17,669 nucleotides of DNA from contig CAJNDS010000426.1 in NCBI GenBank assembly GCA_905221605.1, positions 126,001 to 143,669 on the forward strand, read 5' to 3'. The position numbers and the translations under genes were made by a program. This document shows positions 1-12,800 of the stretch, one piece after another (within the stretch, counting starts at the first letter, position 1; every line of letters begins with the position of its first letter). The stretch is from Symbiodinium natans. Its lineage: Eukaryota; Sar; Dinophyceae; Suessiales; Symbiodiniaceae. Under the pieces are notes generated by a model. That model ran no database searches and was not told the DNA's origin. It saw only the letters and a program-made list of their open reading frames with translations.

Positions 1-1237
1 CTGAACTTGGCACAGACGGCGGATGTCCTGACGACGGACCACTTCGACGAGAGACTTGGACAATAACGGATAGCAAGAGAGCAACTTCGGCTTCGAGCTC
101 AGACCTCCCAGGGCCTCCAGGGCTTCGCATCCCTTCCCCACTTCCTACAAGCCTGTCCCACTGTCGTCAACCCGGTGTGGCAGCATGGTGACGTTGCATG
201 GCATCTACCCACAGGAGTTTGCAGGAAAACCGGGCCCGTTTCCCCCAGGTCGGCGGTGCTGCAACTCATTCCCTTCACCCGCATCATTGGTTTACCCAGG
301 AGGTGCTGAGGATACTCACATTTCAGGCGCAGCCCAAATTAATGCAGCTCTTCGGGGCAGGAGAGGAAACCGCTCTTGGATCCCCCCCTGTAACACACGA
401 GGAAAAGCAAGCATCAAGCTGATCAAGGAACCCGGCCCTGTGCCTAGGTAGACAAGGACAGTTTGAGGTGGGAAGTTTCCCTTACAACCTTAAGAGGCTG
501 ATGGAAGGTTTATATGGGTCTTAGGTCCTAGACTATTTATCCACAAACTGATATAAACAGTCCTGCCCACCTCACGCCGCATTTCGGAGAGAGTTGTGCC
601 GGTGTTCGCGGGTAGAACCATCTGGGAAAGTAGATAATACTTCACAGGGCGTCGGTCGGCGGACATGCGTGGAGTTCTGGGTACTTCCTCGGCAATTCTT
701 GCGTTGATTTTCGGGGGACTGTCTCGAAAACATTGTCCCTGCATGCGCAAGTGCATGCAAGCGGTCGAGAAAGATTGCTTGATGAATCAAGTTCGCATGC
801 GAAATCGGTGCAAAGGACCTGCTTGAACCATGGCGTCATCTTCGTGAAGGATTGGACTTGAGGTTGCACTCCTTTTCTTTAAGACATGTTGCAGCAGCTG
901 CATACGGAATGCTTGAAAGTAACTCCCTCATGGCTCAGGCCTCGGACAGAACTCTTCACTGGGCACTGAGCTACATTAGGTGGATGCATGTATATCCATT
1001 TGGGCACGACCAAAATGGCTGGGATGCCTTTCTCGGTCATTCGATTGAGTTCGAGCCGTTAGTGACTTGATTGCACATAGCTTGGCTCGCTGAGATTCAG
1101 CAGCAGCTTCATGTCCGACAAACATCGACAAACGAGGTTCCCTCAAATCGTAACATCACTCTTCGAGTTCTGGACACGGGGAAAGAGTTCTTGACTCTGA
1201 CCGGCTGGGCAGGCTTGTCCAGTCTGCTCGAGACTAA
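1..1237 (+). CDS. Gene A, 3' part (multi-exon, unidentified protein, enters from left edge)
   Basis: No family recognised. Coding-like stretches: frame 1 from base 1 (LNLAQTADVLTTDHFDERLG, then TAA at 64-66, so an intron probably lies there), frame 1 about 73-255 (QGLQGFASLPHFLQACPTVV), and 300 to about 405 after a TTTACCCAG acceptor (EVLRILTFQAQPKLMQLFG). The last four exons join in phase: 648-807 (after CTTCACAG; Cys-rich, HCPCMRKCMQAVEKDC), 884-979 (after CTTTTCTTTAAG; YGMLESNSLMAQASDR), 1095-1136, and 1168-1237 (SGHGERVLDSDRLGRLVQ), ending at TAA 1235-1237. The introns 808-883, 980-1094 and 1137-1167 are all GT-AG; the last is only 31 bases, so that junction is the least certain. Exons between about 405 and 648 were not resolved. 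The start codon lies outside the window. Confidence 0.45.
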
Positions 1238-1550
1238 AGCCGCTCATGTGGGCGCATGACCACTTGTAACGGCTCCGTGTTGGCAGCACATCATGCATCC
1301 ATTTTTCCGTGTTCTCGGTGAACTCAGCCTTTTGAGTAGGGTCCTTCAGGCTGTGTCGTTCGGTATGCAGGTGACGATGCCGACCTGCCAGCTGCCTTGC
1401 TCTTACACCTTACACGAACGACACCAATTGGCGTGATGGAGAAGCGGACTCGCTTTCTCGAGCCTTGGCCTCGCGTTGGTGGATGTCTCAGCTAGAGCTT
1501 GGGTGAGGCATGCTGCAAAGCCTTGCAAGTCCTTTCGGGGGTTGAAAATC
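1238..1550. other. Stretch without a supported gene
   Basis: Frame 3 stays largely open through here, interrupted only by TGA codons at 1257-1259 and 1435-1437, but the composition of the translation is not convincing. I saw no RNA gene or repeat. It probably holds the 3' flank of gene A and the 5' flank or an intron of whatever uses the coding patch at 1560-1692. Confidence 0.3.
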
Positions 1551-1559
1551 GTCCGAAGC

Positions 1560-1692
1560 GACTCCCGAGGAGATGCTCGACTCCACACTTCCATCCCTGG
1601 ACGCAGACATGGCGCGGCTTCGAGATTTGGAGGCCTTTTTGGTGGATCTTGCTGGGCCCGAAGCTGCACTGCGTGGCAAGGGGACACCGTCA
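1560..1692 (+). CDS. Coding-like exon fragment (acidic, amphipathic helix)
   Basis: Frame 1 reads TPEEMLDSTLPSLDADMARL and continues through RDLEAFLVDLAGPEAAL up to a TGA at 1693-1695. The regular spacing of Leu with Asp and Glu is typical of a soluble helical protein and unlike the translations in the other frames. A possible acceptor is GTCCGAAG just before 1560. The same frame stays open after the TGA to 1935, so the stop may lie in an intron. No family recognised. A 174-residue minus-strand frame over the same bases looks like a shadow. Confidence 0.35.
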
Positions 1693-2052
1693 TGACAGGT
1701 TCTGCGCGCAGCTCTGTCTCCGCTGAGGCTTGATGCGGGGATCTGCGGGCAGAATTCGGCCATTTTCTTGGCAGGGAAGATTTTGGATCTGGTGCTTTTT
1801 GCTTTTTCTGTTCTAAATTCACATCGGGGGGGTGCCGTTGAAGAAGCTGGGGTCGGTGCTTTATCGATTCGGGCCCATTGGGATGATCAATTCGAAAGGG
1901 GAGGTCAGATTTCCGAAGCCAGTGCAAGCTTGTGAATGCTTGTGTTACTGCCGCAAGCGGGGTTGCAATATTTCAAGTACTCTTAAGGATTCATGTAGGG
2001 TCCTGGAAATCGTTCAGCTTGGTTGCACTCATGGTATACCGGCGAATTTTTG

Positions 2053-2199
2053 AGTGCTCTCCAGGGCGGCTCAGCCCTCGCCCAAGCGATCGTGCTACGA
2101 GGGTGTCCATGTTGCGGTCGAGGAGGCGCGGGCGCGGACAGTCTTGCAGACTGCGGACAGTGTGATGACCTCCATAGTACTCTATAGCCCATAGACATT
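2053..2199 (+). CDS. Coding-like exon fragments
   Basis: Two short patches read like protein: GGSALAQAIVLR directly after a CTCTCCAG acceptor near 2063, and EEARARTVLQTADSVMTSIV from about 2119 to the TAG at 2197-2199. They are in different frames and would need a splice between about 2100 and 2118. No family recognised, and no link to neighbouring exons was established. Confidence 0.25.
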
Positions 2200-2588
2200 C
2201 TCTCAGGCTGTGCACGATGGAAGCTACTGGCATCTCTTTAAGTGAAAGCATGGTTTCACGTTGAGCCTGTTCCTGTCAAAATAAGACTTTAATAGTCGCT
2301 GAGTCTTGACGCATCGGTGGGCATGGGTAGAAAAGCCAGCGCTGCACGCTGACTGCATGTAGACGTCATCGATGCGCTAGACGGACTTTGTGGTGCAACT
2401 TGCAGCCAGCAAACACGAGCAACCGTCGTAGCTAGATGAAACGAGATGTGCAGTTTTGGAGCTGAGGATTGGAGCTTCCAAGGCCACACAATCTGAGAGA
2501 GGCTACCCGAGGCTACCTCCAGACTTATCAAGGCGAGATGTCGAGCTGAAGAGGCTAAGATTCTTGCCGAGCCTGTTAGGGGTTTGAT

Positions 2589-2900
2589 GTGTCGTTCCAT
2601 TTCTTTGCGCCTTCTCTGGATGTAGAAGGTCTCTTCCAAGCCCAAGTAGTCGTGCAGCAACAGAAGAGAACATGCGGCGAAAAAGGCATCGCAGCTTCAC
2701 CATGCAGGAAGGCCAAACAACAACCGCTAGCCGCTGATCACAAAAGTTTTGATGCAGGCAGAGCGACTGCCGACTCGGAGCAAGATGGCTTGATGCCGAG
2801 GAGGCTCTTGGGCGTTCATGCAGGATGGTGGAGGCGGATGGGTGCGACGCGTGCCATCCGGCAATCCTCCGGACAAGGAGCACGCAGACCCCCTAAGTAA
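2589..2900 (+). CDS. Possible exon within an open frame of about 100 codons
   Basis: Frame 3 is open for 103 codons and includes a Gln/Lys-rich stretch (QAQVVVQQQKRTCGEKGIA) and SFDAGRATADSEQDG, which look coding. The C-terminal half is Arg-rich and less convincing. The frame is closed by TAA at 2898-2900. No domain recognised. It could be one long exon or a shorter exon within an open intron. Confidence 0.25.
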   Translation: MSFHFFAPSLDVEGLFQAQVVVQQQKRTCGEKGIAASPCRKAKQQPLAADHKSFDAGRATADSEQDGLMPRRLLGVHAGWWRRMGATRAIRQSSGQGARRPPK

Positions 2901-3231
2901 GGGAAAGATAGTTCACATGAGTGAGCTGAAACCTGCTTTGAGACAACAGTGAGGCAGCATTCTTCCTTCAGGTCTTTAGATTCGGTCTGAAAATGCATTG
3001 GAAGGTTCTCCGAAACTTCCAATTCGGCACAGTATCACGTGTCACCTACATGTGCATCAAACATCGGTGCCAACTGCGCATTGCCAACCTTCGACATGCA
3101 CGTCGTTCCCATGGTAAAACGCCTTTGCCTGCGATGTGTCACCTTGTGAATTGCTGGCAAGCTCTGGGGGCTTGCTGGACTGTCCCCGCCTTGAAAGCGT
3201 TGGTTCCAAATTTCAGACATGCCAGTATATG

Positions 3232-7819
<4,588 letters not shown>

Positions 7820-7890
7820 GTGGAGCCGCAATCCTGAGTATTTATACTACGAACCTAACCTCCCTTCCTCCCCCTTTTTCGTGTTCTTCT

Positions 7891-8270
7891 TGTTTGCAAA
7901 CGTCATCCCTTGGTCATGCCTGCGCCTGCAGACATGCAATCTCCTAGATGTTGGTCTGCGCATCCTCGGATCGTTCCACTTGCAAAGGGGAGGTCTCCCC
8001 CCCAAACCCGGGTGCTTGTTTTCAAAAGTTGTACCCTGTAGGTCTCTTTTTTTGAACAGGGGGGGGGGCTGCATGCCAGTATCACTGTTTGCAAACATGG
8101 GGTTACAACACCAAGCCAGTGTGCACGGAGGGTGGCTGCGCAAATGCGTCCCCTAGGTTGATTTATGAAAATGTAACCCTTGAAGATTTTCATGGCAAAG
8201 GGAGGGGGCATGGCTGTGGAAAGGAGATTTGGGTCTACGCATCCTCGGACCATTCTGTTTGCAAATAGCT
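7891..8270. repeat. Degenerate tandem repeat with palindromic GTTTGCAAAC core
   Basis: GTTTGCAAAC occurs at 7892-7901 and 8087-8096, and as GTTTGCAAAT at 8257-8266, spaced 195 and 170 bases apart. A second shared block, GGTCTRCGCATCCTCGGA, occurs at 7953-7970 and 8232-8249, followed each time by a TTGCAAA-type motif. On the minus strand the copies translate to related strings (DPRMRRPTS and GPRMRRPKS), which shows common ancestry, not necessarily coding. The units have diverged too far to give exact ends. Confidence 0.7.
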
Positions 8271-8499
8271 TGTTGTCGGAAAACCCAAGTAACTAATTTG
8301 AAACGCGGCGCGTCGCCGGTCTCTACTCCATACAGGCATGTAGACATTCCACAAGTTGTTTTGAAAGAGTCCCTGCTGTGGCAGGGTTCCCACTAAAGGG
8401 GAGGGGGTACGAGGGGATTAGAGGAGGGGAATCAAGTGGTCGTGTATGGGAACCTTTGGTGTTTCACAGCCGGCCCGGCAGGGGACTATGCCAAACAGG

Positions 8500-8530
8500 T
8501 TTAGGGTTTCAGGGTGAAGGCGGTTTAGGG
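8500..8530 (+). repeat. Interstitial telomere-type motifs (TTTAGGG)
   Basis: TTTAGGG at 8500-8506 is followed directly by TTTCAGGG and, after ten bases, another TTTAGGG at 8524-8530. TTTAGGG is the plant-type telomere unit and is also reported for dinoflagellates. This is a remnant of two to three units, not an array. Confidence 0.5.
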
Positions 8531-8896
8531 TTAATGCTAAGCGTTAAGCTAATGTTGAACATCGGAACAATTTTCAGATAATTTTGCACATCCTTTAAGG
8601 AGTGTTCTGGGAAGTATGGTGGGCTGTGAAGTGAGCGTTCTGGTTGTGCAAGGCGTTCTGGCTGCATGGGGGGAAATATTCCAGATGATGTCCGTGGTTG
8701 TGCCCCTCCCCTGTAAAGTCTCAGCATCCATGTCACCCTTGTGCTCTAAGTTGAGTTTGGAGGGAAACCAGTCGAACATGCCCAGGAACACTTGGACAGC
8801 ACACGACAAGGACATCAGCTCTTGAATCGGGCAATGACTCAATGACAATGAGGTTATGTTCATGGCGTGGCGGCTGTTGCCTCCAGAGTTACAGTC

Positions 8897-9177
8897 ATGC
8901 CGGTATCTTCTGTCCGGCCAGGACTGATCCGCCGGCGACAGGTGGGACAAGTTCCTCCTGTTCCAGACCCAGACGACCCTGGACCATCACAATTGCAGGG
9001 TAGTGATGTTGGTCAGGTTTTCACGAAGTGCTAGGGAATGCAATCAGCGATGCAGGACTCCTTCTGGGGGCCAACTTGGACGAAGCGGAGAACGTAGACG
9101 AGGAAGACAGTGAAGAGGATGAGCACATGAACGATTCGTTCCATGCTCAGCACCACGAAGATCTTCCGACTTCTTGA
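8897..9177 (+). CDS. Possible 5' exons: Pro-rich then acidic N-terminus
   Basis: An ATG at 8897 opens 34 codons (MPVSSVRPGLIRRRQVGQVP, then PDPDDPGPSQLQ) up to a possible donor CAGG/GTAGTG at 9000. An acceptor TGCTAG at 9034 restores phase into an acidic stretch (AGLLLGANLDEAENVDEEDS, then EEDEHMND) open to TGA 9175-9177. The implied intron of 35 bases is very short; reading straight on instead gives a 45-codon frame ending at TAG 9032-9034. It could be the start of gene C, since it lies upstream on the same strand, but the link is not shown. The acidic part contains LLLGANLD, faintly ankyrin-like. Confidence 0.4.
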
Positions 9178-9333
9178 GGCATTGACATGACCACAACAGC
9201 CGTGGCACCTGAAGCAGCTGCCGGAACATGGTTGCACTGCTGGTTTGCGGCATGGGCAAGAACTTCCACGGACCTCCTCGTGCGTAAGGGCAAGGAACCG
9301 CTTTCCACGGTGATCCTTTTGCTTTCCGCCAAG

Positions 9334-9733
9334 CACTCCCAAGAATTGAAATCCACTGATGACTGGCTTCGGCCGAGAAAATCAAAGTGAGGATGAACTC
9401 AGTGAAGCTCTTCGGTACAGGGGGAGGGAAGCGAGCTGCGTTTGCAGATGGCACGTCACAAGGTGCTCGAACGTCTGCTGCATGTAGCATCGGTCTTGGA
9501 GCAACCTTGTGGTTACCGGGTTGCAGTGCAACGCAGATGCGGAGCATTTCGCGATGCAGTTCTCTGGAAGGAAGTTTAGATGGAAGACGCCGTGTTATGC
9601 TGTGGTCAAGACAACATTGCCGCGTTTTGGTCTGTTAGATTCGGTTAGAGTCTGCAAGAAGGTATTGGCATACGCTGGAGAGAAAAACGATTTGAGACGA
9701 GCGGTCAACTTCTGTACTGACTCACTGTTGTGA
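9334..9733 (+). CDS. Candidate exons of uncertain frame
   Basis: HSQELKSTDDWLRPRKS (9334-9386) sits between a pyrimidine-rich acceptor TTTCCGCCAAG and a good donor AA/GTGAGG. Between 9400 and 9733 all three forward frames are largely open. The frame from 9509 (VLAYAGEKNDLRRAVNF, ending in TGA 9731-9733) is the longest, but a second frame (ARHKVLERLLHVASVLEQ, near 9449-9502) is equally plausible. I could not join these to neighbours. Confidence 0.25.
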
Positions 9734-9769
9734 GTTGCGTGTTTTCTTGTGACCAATGCCGCCTGACAG

Positions 9770-9853
9770 TCCGTGCACATCGCCTCTGGCGAGCTGGACG
9801 CTGCTGGAGACTCCGCATTGCACCTGGCAGCTTGGGCATGCTTGGACGTTCAG
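9770..9853 (+). CDS. Ankyrin-repeat exon (gene C, 5' part)
   Basis: After CTGACAG, the frame reads IASGELDAAGDSALHLAAWA then CLDVQ. SALHLAA is the helix-1 signature of an ankyrin repeat (consensus TPLHxAA). Joined to the exon at 11145 (ALELLTAGADANVRDDWNQT), the spacing from LHLAA to ELL and GAD is exactly that of one canonical repeat, which argues the two were one. The donor would be CAG/AGCTG, not a standard type, so the exact boundary is doubtful. The same frame resumes near 9956 (KEILHNAKLPKVYIEGPSAK) up to TAA 10028-10030, a possible alternative end. Confidence 0.55.
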
Positions 9854-12800
9854 AGCTGTAGAGGTGGTCTTGTTGTGTACGTGTGCAAAGATTGACGTTA
9901 TGCTTGTCGCAATCCGTGTAGCATTGGAGAACTTGGACCGACGGCATGTCATCAGAAGGAGATTTTGCACAATGCGAAGCTGCCAAAAGTGTACATCGAA
10001 GGTCCGAGTGCGAAACGTAAGAACGCTTAACTCAATACAAGCTAGGAGATAGAAGACGGCATGTTACTCTGTTCGTCGAACCCAAAGGCATAGCAAAAAG
10101 CTTCGAAACTCCAAAGGGCAGCGAGTTCTGTTCTAACTTCACATTTGGATCAGTTATCGAGTGGGGTGTTTGGCTCAACTGTTGAAACGCTTGGGCCCAT
10201 AGTCCCACAGGCTAAGCCAAAGAAAGACATGCAACTTGCGAACCCAAGCACCTCTAAATCTACCATAACCAACAGCAACTATCTGCAAAGGTTGTAGTAG
10301 CACTTGTGGGAGCTTAACAGTGCGTAATATCAAGATTAAGATGTTCCGATCTTTGTGATGTCACTACGGCAGCCTTGTATTTCTGGACTTGTGTTTGCTC
10401 CCATTGCTCTGTTTGGTTGGCTGTTGACCTGCTGGTTGTGCAGTAACATCTCCATTTGTCCATTTTGATGTTTCATCATGTCTGGATTTAGGCCGGTGCT
10501 CAAGGCACTAAAGCGGGGCTCTGGGATTCAATGCAGCATCTGAATGTTTTGCCATGTGTACTTCAGGTACTCTTTCTCTTTCGATTGAGCTCACGTGTTC
10601 GTGATTCCGGCCTCTACAGCACGTGAGTCCTGCAGGCAGTTCTGGGGGGACACCTCGTGTTCACGCAGGACCTGTGATGAAAGAAAAGGGGGCGAAAAGG
10701 GGGCCAGATCGTGGTCTTCGTGTTCTCTTTTCGGCAAACTGCGTAGAGTAGCCACTTAAAAACGCTGAGCCGTTGGCAGAGGAGTTGCTGGCGGCCTCCT
10801 GTGAGGCCTCCTTGCGCGGGCTTCTTGTTTCCTGTTTGGCCAGGTTGAAGGCTCTTTTTGTTCTGTATCTTGCTGTATGAGGGAACGCTGAGAGAAGAAG
10901 AGGTGCATGCCCGCGACCATCGTGGCCGATCTCCCTTGCACGCGCCTCCCCGAGCCGATGGTTCACCGAGCTTCGGGTGCTTAAGGGCTGTTTCGAAGTG
11001 ACAGGTGGCGGCCATGGAGGGAAGCCCTGAGCTGGCCAGAAGCTGAGAGGTCTTACTGAGACTCAAAGAGCCCCAAAACGCATAACATGGTCATCCTATA
11101 AATCTCTCATCGTCGGATTCCCGTTGCGTGTTCAGATGTCCCAGGCTTTGGAGCTCCTGACCGCCGGGGCCGATGCCAATGTCAGGGACGATTGGAACCA
11201 GACAGCCAGACACTCCCAGCATCTCCCAGCATCTCCCAGCATCTTCCAGACTTCCGGCTTTCAAATCCGCTTCATGCCACACACACACACATCAGGGAGT
11301 AGCTAGGCTTGCTTGGTTGTGTTCCTGCTCCGCCAGAATGTTTGTGTCTGTGGGAGTGGTCCATGTCATTGCAGGTGAGTTGAGGAATATGTGTTCTGAT
11401 GAGCGGTGCCTGAGGCCCTCCACTGGGCATCAACAGCGCATTCAGCAGATCTGGTATGGAACCGAGGTGAATGTAAGCCGGTCTAGCTGCCGCACTGCCG
11501 TTGCAAGAGTCGTCTAGACGAGGTGTCAGTCTTGTTGGATGGCCGCTTGGCAATTTATGATTCTGGGATAATGTGAACCTGTTGGCACCGGCGAGATCCC
11601 GATATGCTTTCATGGAGTAGTTTCGTTTATTGCATGCGTTTTCGCTTGCACGTACAACCCAGATGCCACGGGTATGGCTTAGTCCCGAACTGGAGGAAAG
11701 TTTCCCTGGGTGCCCCAGCGGGTCGGCAGATGGGTCGTAGTAAGTCGTGCCGTAGTATCTGCAAGAGAAGTCAGAGGCGGGGCCGATCCTCTGCTTCGCG
11801 ATAGCCTGGACCTCAGATGCAGGAGGCGGTCCTTGCAATGCATCGTTTGGAACAGCTTAAGTTTGTCTGGCCGTCTTTACCTTCACAGGCTTTGGCAGGA
11901 CAGCCGCTTTCATGGCCGCAGAGCGGCGGGCTCAGAAACAACGAGTGACTAGCGTCGCGTGTCGCTCTTGCTGCCGGAAGAAGCCAAGCCCTCCGCGTGT
12001 CCAACAGCATAATACAGAATACAGCGTTCAGGCAGGGCAAGATGGAACTCTTGGCCCGCTTGCTCGACAAGGCGATTTGCCGTAAAGACGTCACATACCT
12101 ATGATTGACTTGCCCGTGAAGCCAATGCAGAGCCCGTATTGAAGGTTGAGTGTTCTCTCCCTGTCACATTCTGGACGCAGCCCTTACCTGGACCTCTAGT
12201 TTCCCGAGCAGCCATCACACCCTGACACCATGTTAACGCATTGTTTGTAGACTGCTCGTCTTTTCATAAGTCATACCCCTGGAGCATGCCGGAGCTGGAA
12301 CATTTTTTCCACGTCTGCGTTTTCAAAAAATGTTATTATTTAACAGAGTGGCAATGTGTTGCAATGAGCCGTACGAGGCGCAGACTCTGTCCGTACTGAA
12401 AGGCACGTAGCAACTTTCACGCACCAAGTTTGTTTAACGCACGAAGTCATCTCATATTCAGTTCGTTCGTAAACTTACAGTTTAATTTCAAAAGTATTCG
12501 GTAAAAACGCGCTCACCTTCAGTGGTGCTGGTTGGCTGCAAGGCTCCCAGCGCCGTCTCGATCCCGAACAACGAGTGCCATGCACTCAAGCTTGGAAAGT
12601 TCATTGACCCATTGCTCCGGCCGAACATCTTTGAGCGACCGAGATTGGACCCCGCTACATGTGGCAGCTTTCGGGGTGCAAGCCGTAAAGTCCTGACCTT
12701 GAGCGTTTCTTTGTCATTCCAATGGTCCAAGGAGGATCCTCCAGAATGGTGTTGTGACAGCTGTTTCGGTGCTTCTCGCATCTGTCCAATGCAACCTGAG

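Larger units (their letters stand above)
7820..8896. other. Intergenic region without a supported gene
   Basis: Begins after the stop of gene B. It holds the degenerate tandem repeat at 7891-8270, a 10-base G run at 8059-8068, G-rich sequence near 8390-8430, and TTTAGGG motifs at 8500-8530. Open frames in both directions through the repeat are short and show the repeat unit rather than a protein family. The stretch 8540-8890 shows nothing I can name. Confidence 0.5.

Noticed and set aside
665-826. Stand-alone 53-codon Cys-rich secreted peptide starting at ATG 665
   Set aside because: The frame is better explained as exon 648-807 of gene A, which joins in phase to 884-979 through a GT-AG intron.
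1010-1020. Minus-strand AGCCATTTTGG, 11 bases identical to the dinoflagellate spliced-leader core
   Set aside because: The match stops on both sides, lacks the donor site and the flanking gene structure, and lies on the strand opposite to the genes. It is likely chance.
849-1732. Frame 3 interrupted only by TGA codons, suggesting TGA recoding or selenocysteine
   Set aside because: The in-frame TGAs are explained by splicing: exons 884-979, 1095-1136 and 1168-1237 join in phase with ordinary codons and end at TAA. Other genes in the window use TGA as a stop.
1403-1927. 174-codon open frame on the minus strand
   Set aside because: Composition is rich in Pro, Arg and Ser without pattern, and the + strand frame over the same bases reads more like protein. 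All neighbouring genes are on the + strand.
7847-8253. Minus-strand frames through the tandem repeat
   Set aside because: Repeated strings such as PRMRRP arise from the DNA repeat. Frames differ between copies and no start or splice signals support a gene.
10169-10178. TTTGGCTCAA, matching the 3' part of the spliced leader, as a relict of a retroposed cDNA
   Set aside because: Only ten bases match, the AG end is missing, and no intronless coding sequence follows.
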